Below are positions 43,324-52,556 of a stretch of DNA of 64,000 nt, one piece after another. Every line of letters begins with the position of its first letter. Position 1 is the stretch's first letter. Under the pieces are notes generated by a model. It had not been told where the DNA came from, made no database searches, and saw only the letters and a list, made by a program, of their open reading frames with translations. The stretch is from Gudongella sp046224405 (GTDB taxonomy: Bacteria; Bacillota; Clostridia; Tissierellales; Tissierellaceae): NCBI RefSeq assembly GCF_046224405.1, contig NZ_JBJXRK010000001.1, forward strand, positions 310,001 through 374,000, given 5' to 3'. Position numbers and translations under genes: made by a program.

Positions 43324-44295
43324 TCATATCTTTATAGTTATTGCATTCTCCATATTGATTTCAAAACGCAATTCATTTCCAGTCTCTGGAATGGTTTCTC
43401 CAAGGGTAGCAGAAGGAACATCCATGACCAGATTCTTTCCCTTCCATTCCATGCTTATCCTTGTCATGCTTCCAAGATATTCAACCCACTGGACTATTCC
43501 ACTGTATGTCCCTTCAATTGAAGGGATAAGACCGTCTGGTCTAACCATATAGGTCTTGCCATTAGCTTCAATGTAATTGCATTCACCCATGAATTCTGCA
43601 ACAAATCTATTAACCGGTCTTTCATAAACTTCCCTAGGTGATCCTATCTGTTGGATAACTCCTGAATCCATTATGGCTATCCTGTCTGCTATGGACATGG
43701 CTTCCTCCTGATCATGAGTCACATAAATTCCTGTAATGTCAGCTTCCTTCTGGACTCTCCTTATTTCCTGTCTCATTGATATTCTAAGCTTTTCGTCCAG
43801 ATTGCTCAATGGTTCATCAAAGAGTAGCACATCGGGATTCACAACCAATGCTCTGGCAAGGGCAACCCTCTGCTGCTGTCCTCCGCTCAGCTGGCTGATT
43901 CTTCTACCTTCATGCTCCTCAAGTCTTACAGTTGCAAGAATTTCCTTAACTCTCTCGTCTCTGTGGTTTTTGGATAATCCCCTGACCCTTAGACCATAGG
44001 CAATATTTTCACCAACAGTGAGGTGGGGAAACAGGGCATAGCTTTGAAATACCATTACGGCATTTCTCTTTCTGGGGTCCATATGTGTTACATCCTTATC
44101 TCCAAAAAAAATCGTCCCTTCTTGAACCTGCATCAAACCCGCAACAAGCCTTAACAGTGTGGTTTTCCCGCATCCTGAAGGACCCAATAGAGCCACCAGT
44201 TCACCATGCTTTGCTGTTAGTTCAATATTGCTCAGCACTCTATTTTCACCATAATGGTGACTTATATCACTTATTCTGATATCTATGGTTATCAC
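43324..44295 (-). CDS. ABC importer ATP-binding protein (iron/polyamine type)
   Basis: 323-residue ATPase of the FbpC/PotA/CysA class: Walker A LLGPSGCGKTT, signature LSGGQQQRVALARAL, Walker B DVLLFDEPLSNLD, and a C-terminal TOBE-like regulatory domain (about 240-320). It energises the adjacent fused permease. The best start is GTG 44295, but the AAGG upstream is only a few bases away; AGGTGAT before an ATA codon is the other candidate, so the start is uncertain. It begins nine bases after the phosphatase stop and is the last gene of the operon. Confidence 0.9.
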   Translation of the reverse strand: MITIDIRISDISHHYGENRVLSNIELTAKHGELVALLGPSGCGKTTLLRLVAGLMQVQEGTIFFGDKDVTHMDPRKRNAVMVFQSYALFPHLTVGENIAYGLRVRGLSKNHRDERVKEILATVRLEEHEGRRISQLSGGQQQRVALARALVVNPDVLLFDEPLSNLDEKLRISMRQEIRRVQKEADITGIYVTHDQEEAMSIADRIAIMDSGVIQQIGSPREVYERPVNRFVAEFMGECNYIEANGKTYMVRPDGLIPSIEGTYSGIVQWVEYLGSMTRISMEWKGKNLVMDVPSATLGETIPETGNELRFEINMENAITIKI

Positions 44296-44304
44296 CTGCC
44301 TTAA

Positions 44305-45147
44305 CTAGGACTGAAGACTAAAATCCAGATAGATAAGTGTAGCATCATCATGAGTCTTTAGTCGACCTATGCTTCTTTTTTCCCTGTCCGACTCCTCCAT
44401 GCCTCTTAACTCCCTGATGACATCCCTCACTCCACTTTGTCTTATCCTTTCCAAAAGGTTACTTCTGGTGTACTTATAGTTCAAAGGCACAATACCATCT
44501 GTGGATAAAAGGCACTTTTCGATTTCATCTGCCTGGAATGTTCTGTATATACCCATATCAATGGCATCAACACTATGACCTAGAATATAGTATCCACCAG
44601 GAACATTCATTTTTTTCCTGTTTCGGATCAAAATCTCCAGCTCCTGCTCAGTGAAGCCCTTGAAGATTACCTGTTTTTCCCTTTGATGATTCCTTCTCAT
44701 CAGGTCAATTACCTCAGCATCAAGACCCTTAAGTGCCTGATCCGTGACTATTGAGCATTCACCCTTTCTGCTTTTGACTGATATTTCAACATCACCTAAA
44801 ACAAATGACTCAAGAATATCTCCATTCTTCCTTAGAATTGCTATCCCTGCCGATAACTGCTCATGTGCTTCCAGTGAATCCAGGTCAACATACCTGCCAT
44901 ACTCCTTATTGAACTTCCTAACGCCTTCCTTGAGTATTTCCTTGATGGAATAGCTGGTATCATCAAGATGCCCATCCAAATAGTCCCTCCACCATTGGAC
45001 CATCCAGCTTACATCGTTTCCATCAGGTACAAAGCTCCTATCCGTTAGGGCAGATGCGCCATCGATCACAAAGGCTCCTCTTTTGGTCAGACCATATATA
45101 TCCTCATTGCTCTTCTTAACTGTGTCTGTGTGAAATTCAATCCTCAT
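44305..45147 (-). CDS. PP2C-like serine/threonine phosphatase in an ABC operon
   Basis: 280-residue protein with the PP2C metal-binding pattern: KKSNEDIYG then AFVIDGAS near the start, LLSTDGIVPL centrally and THDDATLIYL at the end. No membrane segment or sensor domain is visible. The gene starts at ATG 45147 after AGGTGG, 13 bases past the permease stop, and ends nine bases before the ATPase. Its place between permease and ATPase suggests it acts on the transporter or senses its use, but that is inference; the substrate protein is unknown. Confidence 0.72.
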   Translation of the reverse strand: MRIEFHTDTVKKSNEDIYGLTKRGAFVIDGASALTDRSFVPDGNDVSWMVQWWRDYLDGHLDDTSYSIKEILKEGVRKFNKEYGRYVDLDSLEAHEQLSAGIAILRKNGDILESFVLGDVEISVKSRKGECSIVTDQALKGLDAEVIDLMRRNHQREKQVIFKGFTEQELEILIRNRKKMNVPGGYYILGHSVDAIDMGIYRTFQADEIEKCLLSTDGIVPLNYKYTRSNLLERIRQSGVRDVIRELRGMEESDREKRSIGRLKTHDDATLIYLDFSLQS

Positions 45148-45159
45148 GTTCCACCTCAT

Positions 45160-46782
45160 CTATTCAATATTTCCCTGTAGCCTTCTCAACATGGAAGACC
45201 CCATTGCGGTCAAAAGTAGTACCAGGGCTCCATATGCCATTGCCAATCCTATCTCGAACTCAAACATGCTGTTTACCATTGCTATTGATATGGGTCTGTT
45301 GGAAGCAGTATACAAAAATGCGGAAATTGTATATTCCCCTAGGCTCCTTATGAAAACAAGAAGAAATCCAGCCCAGACTCCTGGTGAAACAAGTGGGAGC
45401 ACAACCCTTGTAAAAGTAGTCATCCCTCCGGCGCCTAGATTTGTTGAAGCCTCTGAATACTGGTCCTTCAACCTTTCATATGAAATCGTAACCGACCTTA
45501 CTGCCATTGGCAACATGCTTACAAAATAAGCCAAGGGTAGCATGATCCACTTGCCCAGAAGCAGTGAGCTGAATCCATTTATCATGTTAATGGCTATTGC
45601 ACTGGCTGGCAGGGCAAAGGGCAGCATCAACAGAAATTCAAGCAAGGGTTTTAGTCGGGTCTTGGTCTTTGTTACGGTATAGGCTGCAGGTATGGCCATT
45701 GCCACCGCTGCAAGCGCCGCAATCAAGGCCATTTTAAGACTGTTCATAAATGGTGCTAGGCTTCTGCTTCTTGTGAAAATCCTTATATAATTGTCAAGTC
45801 CGAACTCCTTTGGAAAAATCTCTATCATCCAGGTTCCCGGCTTAACAAAGGATAAAAAAACAATAGTTATTATGGGGAGAAAAATCATAAGTACTATTCC
45901 TATTGCAATCAAGGACATAAATCCTCTAGCCATTTTGTTTCTGATCCTCATAGGCTGGATCAGGTGTTCCCTTGTCCCAGTCTGAAAGGATACCTTTCTC
46001 TCATAATATCTCCCGATTCCCATATAGCTCATTGCAAACACCGATAGCACAACAACCTGGGCAGCAGCCAGATCCATGTAAAGATTAGCCTTTGCCAAAA
46101 GGATCTGGGTCGTCAGCACCTTGAATCCTCCACCAATTATATTCGGAGCAGAGAATGATCCTATTCCGGTCATAAATGTCAAAATCCCCGAACTGATAAG
46201 TGCAGGTGCTATATATGGTACTATTACAGTCCCAAAAACCCTCAGTGGAGAAGCTCCAAGATTTATGGCAGCTTCAACCACTGACCTGTCCAGTTCTTTG
46301 ACTGCAACTGATACATTCATATAGAAGTATATATATTGGGTATATGCATGAACCATCAAGATTCCAGGAAGTCCCATAAATGTATAGAGTGGACCATCCA
46401 GGCCCAACATATTCTCAATTGTCTTTGTTATCATCCCACTTTCACCGTATAGCTGCACAAATGCAAACACAATGATCAATCCAGGCACCACCAAGGGTAG
46501 CAGCAGGACTCTGTCAAGGAGTTTTCTGAAGGGGAAGTCAAAGTAATGCACAAAAAAAGCAAGAAAGGTACCTATGAATCCACAGATTAGGACCGTCAGG
46601 ACACCCATGATCAGAGTATTCTTGATGGCAACCAATGAACCTCCTGTGCTGAATATATATTCATAGTTTGCCAAGGAAAACCCCTGGTCAGTCTGAAGAC
46701 TGACCAAGAGGGTCCTGATTGATGGATAAAGCACAAATACTCCCAAAACAGCCAGCAATGCCAGCTTAATCAGGTTTTTCAT
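45160..46782 (-). CDS. ABC importer permease, fused two-domain (FbpB-like)
   Basis: 540-residue membrane protein with two copies of the binding-protein-dependent permease domain, about 12 membrane spans. Each half has an EAA loop: EAAINLGASPLRVF in the first and EASTNLGAGGMTTF in the second. This fused form is usual for ferric-iron, thiamine and 2-aminoethylphosphonate importers. It starts at the base after the binding-protein stop TAG, showing translational coupling. Confidence 0.9.
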   Translation of the reverse strand: MKNLIKLALLAVLGVFVLYPSIRTLLVSLQTDQGFSLANYEYIFSTGGSLVAIKNTLIMGVLTVLICGFIGTFLAFFVHYFDFPFRKLLDRVLLLPLVVPGLIIVFAFVQLYGESGMITKTIENMLGLDGPLYTFMGLPGILMVHAYTQYIYFYMNVSVAVKELDRSVVEAAINLGASPLRVFGTVIVPYIAPALISSGILTFMTGIGSFSAPNIIGGGFKVLTTQILLAKANLYMDLAAAQVVVLSVFAMSYMGIGRYYERKVSFQTGTREHLIQPMRIRNKMARGFMSLIAIGIVLMIFLPIITIVFLSFVKPGTWMIEIFPKEFGLDNYIRIFTRSRSLAPFMNSLKMALIAALAAVAMAIPAAYTVTKTKTRLKPLLEFLLMLPFALPASAIAINMINGFSSLLLGKWIMLPLAYFVSMLPMAVRSVTISYERLKDQYSEASTNLGAGGMTTFTRVVLPLVSPGVWAGFLLVFIRSLGEYTISAFLYTASNRPISIAMVNSMFEFEIGLAMAYGALVLLLTAMGSSMLRRLQGNIE

Positions 46783-47889
46783 CTATTTCACATCTTTCCC
46801 TGTATCCTTTATTTCAGTATCCCACTTCTGCATCCACTGGGATTGCTTTTCTGAAAGGTCAACCCAATCAACATCCATTGCCTCAAATGTTATTTCATCC
46901 ATCCACTCCGGAGAAGTTGAAAGAGCTCCCGGATGGGTTGGCATCCTGTTGAACTCATTTGCAAGCATACTCTGAACTTCAGCGCTTCCAGCAAATTCAA
47001 CGAATGCTTTAGCAGCCTCTGGATGAGGTGAATTTTTGATTGCAGCTATTCCATCTGTGATTACAGGATAACCACTCTCCAACTGAATTATCTCAATAGG
47101 AAGATTATTGTTCAGCTTGTTGTCAATTATGTCATTAAGGGTTGAAAAGCTTATGCTTGCCTCCTGTCTACCAATTGACTGCATCATCAAAGATCCGCTA
47201 TCAAAATACTGCTTGGTATTCTTGTCAAGAGCCTTCATGAACTCCCAACCTTCTTCTATTGTGGAATTTCTTTCATACTGTTGAACAAGTGCAGAATACA
47301 TGACCCTTGCAGACGATGAAAGCGCATTTCTGAATATAAGCTTTCCTTCGTATTTTGAATCTGCCAGGTCATACCAATCAGATGGAAGATCTTCTTCCAC
47401 TACCATTTCAGTATTGTAGAACAAGGCTACGGGAGTTTGGATTGTTCCAAACCAGTAATTTTCAGAATCCTTGAACATTGGGTCCAAATCATTTGCCCAC
47501 TCTGGCTCCAGGGGAACGAAGAGGTCCTTCTCCTTAAGGTCCATAAACAGGTTTGAGGCTCCGCCAAACATAACATCAGCCTGTGGATTGTCCTTCTCGG
47601 CTTCAACCCTTTCAGCCAGCTCACCCTTAAGGTTTATGTATTCAACCTGAACCCCTGTCTCTTCTTCGAATGCCTCAGCGACCATTTCAATCATATCTTC
47701 TCCATGAGTGGAGTATATTACAACCTTATCCTCCAACTGGGCCACTTCAGCAGCCGGTTCTTCAGCTGGTTCCTCTACCGCTGGAGTTTCAGCAGGCTGC
47801 TCAGGTTCCTCTGGAGTTGTTGCACATCCAGCAAAGGAAAAAACCATAACCCCTACAATAAGTAATGCAATTAAAGCTTTTTTATTCAT
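46783..47889 (-). CDS. ABC importer solute-binding lipoprotein
   Basis: 368-residue extracellular binding protein. The signal ends in lipobox SFAGC with Cys22; a Pro/Glu-rich linker follows, then a periplasmic-binding fold of the ferric-iron/phosphonate group 1 type (VVIYSTHGEDMIEMVAEAFEEE; NALSSSARVMYSALV). Tyr-rich iron ligands are not obvious, so the substrate could be a phosphonate, thiamine-like compound or iron chelate. Start is ATG 47889 after AAAGGAGATGAGCG. First gene of the four-gene operon. Confidence 0.87.
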   Translation of the reverse strand: MNKKALIALLIVGVMVFSFAGCATTPEEPEQPAETPAVEEPAEEPAAEVAQLEDKVVIYSTHGEDMIEMVAEAFEEETGVQVEYINLKGELAERVEAEKDNPQADVMFGGASNLFMDLKEKDLFVPLEPEWANDLDPMFKDSENYWFGTIQTPVALFYNTEMVVEEDLPSDWYDLADSKYEGKLIFRNALSSSARVMYSALVQQYERNSTIEEGWEFMKALDKNTKQYFDSGSLMMQSIGRQEASISFSTLNDIIDNKLNNNLPIEIIQLESGYPVITDGIAAIKNSPHPEAAKAFVEFAGSAEVQSMLANEFNRMPTHPGALSTSPEWMDEITFEAMDVDWVDLSEKQSQWMQKWDTEIKDTGKDVK

Positions 47890-47918
47890 ATCGCTCATCT
47901 CCTTTATTAATGTCCTAA

Positions 47919-47946
47919 TCAATACTATCATTTGGTGATATGTCAA
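47919..47946 (-). promoter_or_regulatory. Promoter of the ABC importer operon
   Basis: TTGACA, 16-base spacer, TATTGA on the minus strand, about 30 bases before the binding-protein start. Confidence 0.6.
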
Positions 47947-48004
47947 TAAAGCGATATTAATTTTTTCTATGGACCAATTTTTCCCATAAGGTTTTCTTAT
48001 GAAG

Positions 48005-48028
48005 GAAAAAACCTGCCCTAGGGCAGGT
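48005..48028 (-). terminator. Terminator of the SOUL-family gene unit
   Basis: ACCTGCCCTAGGGCAGGT is a perfect palindrome (48011-48028) followed on the minus strand by TTTTTTCC, ten bases past the stop. Confidence 0.85.
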
Positions 48029-48037
48029 AATATGGTC

Positions 48038-48556
48038 TTATTTTTCCTTGTAGTCGATTCTTACCATTATGTCATTCCTTTTTACAAAGGGCAGCTGAAA
48101 GGGTGGATCGTAGAAGGCGTTGTAGTAGTTGGAAAGCTCCCTGTACCCCTTCTCCCTTACAAATTCCCTAAGTCTCTCTTCATTCTCCTGCAACCTCTTT
48201 GAAGAAGGATTCCCTCTGAACCTGATGGCGGCAAAGTATCCCTCTTCCATTTCCTTTACACTGAGGAAATTACTTTTTGGCAAGGGGATATCCTCCCTTT
48301 TGAATTTCGAAGGAACAACAAAGGACATGGTGGTTCTGTCCTGCTTTTTCTCATCGATTACAGGGACTGTCATGCTGATCTTCTCCTCCCTTACATTTCC
48401 CTTGGAAATATATGAGAAGAGACTTGAAAAACCCTGAATGGAATCCTTGTCTCCTGGGTTCTCATAGGTCACTATGCTGTAGGAGGAGTACTTCCTTATC
48501 TCAATGTCTCCGAAAGACTCCACCACCTTATACTCAGGACTTTCGTAAAATCCCAT
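48038..48556 (-). CDS. SOUL-family (heme-binding-protein-like) protein
   Basis: 172-residue protein of the SOUL/p22HBP fold. It opens ESPEYKVVESFGDIEIRKY, the family signature, and contains KISMTVPVI and the C-terminal NAFYDPPFQLPF region. Eukaryotic members bind heme; bacterial ones are largely untested. Start ATG 48556 lies eight bases after GGAGG. It follows the VanZ gene by 13 bases, so they probably share a transcript. Confidence 0.87.
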   Translation of the reverse strand: MGFYESPEYKVVESFGDIEIRKYSSYSIVTYENPGDKDSIQGFSSLFSYISKGNVREEKISMTVPVIDEKKQDRTTMSFVVPSKFKREDIPLPKSNFLSVKEMEEGYFAAIRFRGNPSSKRLQENEERLREFVREKGYRELSNYYNAFYDPPFQLPFVKRNDIMVRIDYKEK

Positions 48557-48569
48557 CCTCACCACCTCC

Positions 48570-49022
48570 TTAAGTGGTTTCTTTAGTCCATTTGATCCTT
48601 ATGAGCATGTAAATGCCGATACCTGTCAGTGCTCCTGCTGTATCAATAATAACATCCCTAAACTCCCCGCTTCTACCGGGAACAAAGGTCTGGTGAAACT
48701 CGTCTGATGCCGCATATAGAAAGCTTATTGCGAGCGCCAGCATAAAAGCCTTTCTGCCCCTGGTTCCATTCAGGTACAGAGCATTTACCTGAAGAAGTCC
48801 CAGGACCATATAAGCTATGAAATGGGCGTTCTTTCTTACAATATGATTTAACCACTGAGCCTGTGGTGTCAATCCAGGAAACGTACCTGAAATCATATCA
48901 ACAATAAGTTTTGTAATGCCGGTACTCAATTGGTTTGAATCAGCGGCCTGCTGACTGCTGAGAAAAAATATCAGAAACATCCAAATCAATACCAGCAGCC
49001 AAGGTGTCCTTCTTTTGAACAT
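48570..49022 (-). CDS. VanZ-family membrane protein
   Basis: 150-residue protein with about four hydrophobic segments and the VanZ pattern: FFLSSQ early, KNAHFIAYMVLGLL in the middle, SDEFHQTFVPGRSGEFRDV, and a final glycine-rich helix. The function is not settled; VanZ itself gives low teicoplanin resistance. Start ATG 49022 after AAAGGAG. Between pepD and the SOUL gene on the same strand. Confidence 0.88.
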   Translation of the reverse strand: MFKRRTPWLLVLIWMFLIFFLSSQQAADSNQLSTGITKLIVDMISGTFPGLTPQAQWLNHIVRKNAHFIAYMVLGLLQVNALYLNGTRGRKAFMLALAISFLYAASDEFHQTFVPGRSGEFRDVIIDTAGALTGIGIYMLIRIKWTKETT

Positions 49023-49042
49023 CCATCTTCTCCTTTAACCTG

Positions 49043-50506
49043 TTATTGTTCATGATTTTTAAGCTTCTCCAGGAAGCTGATCAGCATATCCCAGTAGTCC
49101 TCTGTTTCAGCAATTGACAGGTACTCGCTTGGAGAATGGGCCTCGTAATATGGTGAGCCCAAGGATATTACTGTTGAGCCAGGAATATTCATATTGAAAA
49201 TCCCAGCCTCCAAGGTACCTTGGCTTGCATGGAATTCAGTGTCAGGATACACGTCGTTCAATATCTTCATCAGATTTTCACTGACGTTGTATTCCCAATG
49301 TGGCAGGTCCCTCCCGATCATATGTTCAATTCCCAGGAGCTCACAAAGTCTGACCGCCTTCCTTAGAAGAAAGTACTTCTTTCCAGGAAGAAAGCTTCTG
49401 ATGAGCATGGTAACAAATATTTCCTCTTCCTTGGTCTCAATCACACCGATATTGGTGGTTGATTCCATTGCACCGGGAAACTCCCTGTTCAGGGAGAAGA
49501 GTCCATCAGGAAGAATTGTCAAAAGGTCAAGCAGCTTATCCTGGGTCTCACCATCTATTACCTGGTCATAAACCTCCACCTCAAATATGAGCTCCATCTT
49601 CACTGCAGGGTCCCTACGTTCAAGCTCCTTCCTGATTACAGCAAATTCAGCCTCAAGTATCCTTGTTACATCCTCCCTTGCATTGGAGGGATAGGAAATC
49701 ACGCAGGTTGAATTTCTGGCAAAGGCTGAGGACATCCCTTGACCACCTGTTATGTCAGCCAACCTGAAATCAATTCTGTTTTGCAGGGCTAGGAGTAGCC
49801 TTGTAAGAATCAGGATGGCATTTCCCCTCTCATCCATGGAATTCATTCCCGAATGTCCACCCTTGAGACCAGCTATCTTGATTCTGCAAAGCTCGGATTT
49901 CTTCTTTACAGGTTCCCTTTTAATGGGCAGGGTCATTTCCACCTCCAGCTCACCAGACCCGCAAACTCCAATTGCCTCGGCATCAAGATTCAGGATAAGC
50001 TTACTCCTTATTTTTGAGTAATCCAGGTTGAAGGCTCCACCCATGTCCGTTTCCTCGTCAGTTGTGAATACTGCCTCAATTTCAGGATGCTTCAGACTAT
50101 CATCCTCCAGAATCGACATGATAAACGCCACTCCAATTCCATCGTCTGCTCCCAGGGTTGTTCCATCAGCCATAATGGTGTCCCCTTCACGGATCAGTCT
50201 TATTGGATCTTTTTTAAAATCGTGATTGGTATAAAGCTCCTTTTCACAAATCATATCCAAATGTGCCTGAAGCATAACAGGAGGTTCATCTTCATAGCCT
50301 TCTGACGCTGGCTTCCTTGCAACCACGTTCAGATGTTCATCCTGGTACACCTCTATACCAAGCCCCTTAATGAAGGAGAAAACATAATTGCTTATACCCT
50401 TCTGATTATCTGGCACCCCTGAACCCCTTGGAATTACCGAAATATCAGCAAAATGCTTCCAAAAGGACCTGTCCTCCAACCCCTCGATTGCATCGTAATT
50501 AATCAT
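49043..50506 (-). CDS. pepD: Aminoacyl-histidine dipeptidase (PepD, M20)
   Basis: 487-residue zinc dipeptidase that cleaves Xaa-His dipeptides such as carnosine. Metal motifs: MLQAHLDMICEK (His/Asp), TLGADDGIGVA (Asp), TTDEETDMGG (Glu pair), NLDAEAIGV (Asp) and a late His in YEAHSPSE; GGHSGMN is the lid-domain segment. Start ATG 50506 (MINYDAIEG) after GGGAGATG. An upstream in-frame ATG at 50524 is within the ribosome-site region. In this strain it could feed histidine to the hut pathway. Confidence 0.93.
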   Translation of the reverse strand: MINYDAIEGLEDRSFWKHFADISVIPRGSGVPDNQKGISNYVFSFIKGLGIEVYQDEHLNVVARKPASEGYEDEPPVMLQAHLDMICEKELYTNHDFKKDPIRLIREGDTIMADGTTLGADDGIGVAFIMSILEDDSLKHPEIEAVFTTDEETDMGGAFNLDYSKIRSKLILNLDAEAIGVCGSGELEVEMTLPIKREPVKKKSELCRIKIAGLKGGHSGMNSMDERGNAILILTRLLLALQNRIDFRLADITGGQGMSSAFARNSTCVISYPSNAREDVTRILEAEFAVIRKELERRDPAVKMELIFEVEVYDQVIDGETQDKLLDLLTILPDGLFSLNREFPGAMESTTNIGVIETKEEEIFVTMLIRSFLPGKKYFLLRKAVRLCELLGIEHMIGRDLPHWEYNVSENLMKILNDVYPDTEFHASQGTLEAGIFNMNIPGSTVISLGSPYYEAHSPSEYLSIAETEDYWDMLISFLEKLKNHEQ

Positions 50507-50538
50507 CAGTTCATCTCCCTTCATTTTAGGTTAACACT

Positions 50539-51690
50539 TTATTCCTTAAGCTTTTTCCTCTTCCTTCTGGTGATAAATGAATCTATGTCATCTGCTATTG
50601 ACTTTCTTATTACCTTTCTGGCTTCATCGAAAAGCAGGTCTACAGTGTCCTTAAGGTGCCCCTTGGCAGTTGTGTCCATGGTCTTCAAGGCCTTGATCAT
50701 TGCATCTGCCGCTCCGAACTTCTCATTATTGAGCTCTGCCAGTGATGTGGCTCCTGTCTCTGAAAGGACCTGAAACATGGCATCCACAAACTCCCTTCTC
50801 TCATCATGTGAAAGCTGAGTGATCCATGACCTTATTGCTGTGTTTATATTCAGGCTTTCCTTGCTGAGACTGTCAACAAGTACAAACTCATTGCCGATTA
50901 CCTCCCAGATAAAGGGGTTGTGCTGTGTTATTGCAAGTCCCGTGCTCTTGACAACCTCGTATTCCGTTCCATGCTCAAGGAGCATTCCCACAATGGATGA
51001 TTCTGGAAGGAAGGTGGATATCCTATGGACTATGCTCAGGTAGCCCTCTCTTTGGACAACCTCAGGCTGAAATCCAGGACCGTCATTGTTGTATATTTCA
51101 TTGATCCTTGCCTTGTTAAGCTCATTCATGCTGGATGCTGCATATATTGCAAGATTCCCTCCCTTGGAATGACCTCCAAGGACAAAGTCTCCCCTAATGG
51201 ACATCATGGCCTTTTCAGTATATGCAACTGCCTCCTTTTGTGACTGGACCTCCTCCATGAAGCTCATTTGCAGGTCCTCTTTCCAACCAGCAAGGGTATC
51301 GTCAGTTCCCCTAAAGGATATGAAATTCAACTTCTCAGTAAGCTTTATTATCACTGCAGCAAACTGCTTGGTGGACTCAGGGTCAATCTGATTTACAAAC
51401 CAGGTCAGTCGGAGGGGTCCAAAACGCTCTGTTTCTGCAGCCTTATGTAGAAGTCCCGGAATTTGATTCAGAAAGGGAATATCCTCTATATGTGATATAT
51501 CCTTCTCCTTCTTGAATATGTCCGCAGCCTCTCTAAGGGTGATTGAGTCCTTCGAACCCACCCCTGGAACAATTCCCTCAAAATCATTGTAGCTTATCAG
51601 AGACAGTATAAGACCATCCACCTCATTTATGGGATCCCTTTCAAAATCAAGGTCACCCCTCCAATCGAGATAATCCATTATGTTATTCAT
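50539..51690 (-). CDS. Mbeg1-like (DUF2974) alpha/beta-hydrolase
   Basis: 383-residue lipase-like hydrolase. The nucleophile elbow is GGHSKGGNLA, the DUF2974 signature, after a strand with ISFRGTDDTLAGW. The C-terminal part is helical and charged. Substrate unknown. The start ATG 51690 overlaps the end of the Mut7-C gene by eight bases, and no closer strong ribosome site is seen, so translation is likely coupled. An ATG in the longer upstream frame is less likely. Confidence 0.82.
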   Translation of the reverse strand: MNNIMDYLDWRGDLDFERDPINEVDGLILSLISYNDFEGIVPGVGSKDSITLREAADIFKKEKDISHIEDIPFLNQIPGLLHKAAETERFGPLRLTWFVNQIDPESTKQFAAVIIKLTEKLNFISFRGTDDTLAGWKEDLQMSFMEEVQSQKEAVAYTEKAMMSIRGDFVLGGHSKGGNLAIYAASSMNELNKARINEIYNNDGPGFQPEVVQREGYLSIVHRISTFLPESSIVGMLLEHGTEYEVVKSTGLAITQHNPFIWEVIGNEFVLVDSLSKESLNINTAIRSWITQLSHDERREFVDAMFQVLSETGATSLAELNNEKFGAADAMIKALKTMDTTAKGHLKDTVDLLFDEARKVIRKSIADDIDSFITRRKRKKLKE

Positions 51691-52456
51691 TTTCCATGCA
51701 CCTTCCATCCTTGACAGCAGTGTTTCCGAGGCTGTCAATTATTTTATACATCCCTTCAGTATGCGTCCCGCTCCAATAAAGCTTGCCGCAGGAATCACAT
51801 TGCTTAAATACGTCATTTATTTTCGCTACACCCTTTGGGAGCATCCCCAAAATTTCCTCTTTTTCTACAGGTTCAAGGGTCCCATTGCAGACCATACACC
51901 TTGAAAATGGCTCTATTTTATCAATAAGTTCAAACCTTTCCACAAGCTCCCTAAGCTGTTCCAATGGATTTCTTGACCTGACCAGATATGGATAGGGAAT
52001 ATTTTTTCGCATCAGAAGCTCCCTATCAAAGGATAGCAGAACCCTATCTTCAGCTTCAGACACACTGGCCAACCAGGAGTCTTCCCCATACACCTCATAT
52101 TTTGCATCAAATCCAAGCATCCTAAGATAGCTTGCAAGCTTTCCCAGATGCACATCCAAAATAAATTTCGGCATTTCTGGATATTCCAGCAAAGTTCTAG
52201 ATGTTGATCCAATATCAATTGACCTGAAAACAGGATAAACTGATATTCGCTCCCCTCCGTATATCTTTCTGGTGAAATCCTCAACCTCACCATCAACAAG
52301 GATAAGCCCAACCTCTCCATGAGGTATTCCAAGGGATTCCACCAGGTCCTTGACAGAATGGGTTGAATTTATTTGCAGGGAGACATCCTTTTCAACGTGC
52401 TTTTTCCATATTATTTTGTTAAGGTCTCCATATATCCTTAAATTTACTTCATACAT
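51683..52456 (-). CDS. Mut7-C RNase domain protein with ubiquitin-like N-terminus
   Basis: 257-residue two-domain protein. Residues 1-85 resemble a MoaD/ThiS-type ubiquitin fold (Mut7-C_ub), without a visible C-terminal Gly-Gly. Residues 95-250 are a Mut7-C PIN-like RNase domain starting KFILDVHLGKLASYLRMLGFDA with an Asp, later LLSFDRELL, and a zinc ribbon CMVCN...CDSCGK. The biological target is unknown. Start ATG 52456 after GGAGGAAG. Coupled to the following hydrolase gene. Confidence 0.85.
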   Translation of the reverse strand: MYEVNLRIYGDLNKIIWKKHVEKDVSLQINSTHSVKDLVESLGIPHGEVGLILVDGEVEDFTRKIYGGERISVYPVFRSIDIGSTSRTLLEYPEMPKFILDVHLGKLASYLRMLGFDAKYEVYGEDSWLASVSEAEDRVLLSFDRELLMRKNIPYPYLVRSRNPLEQLRELVERFELIDKIEPFSRCMVCNGTLEPVEKEEILGMLPKGVAKINDVFKQCDSCGKLYWSGTHTEGMYKIIDSLGNTAVKDGRCMENE

Positions 52457-52556
52457 GGTACTTCCTCCGAAAGTCTCTCCCTTTCATTATACCCCTGATT
52501 TATGATTATAGTGACTTCATAAGAACTTTGAAGCTGAAAAACTCCTTAATTAGCAA

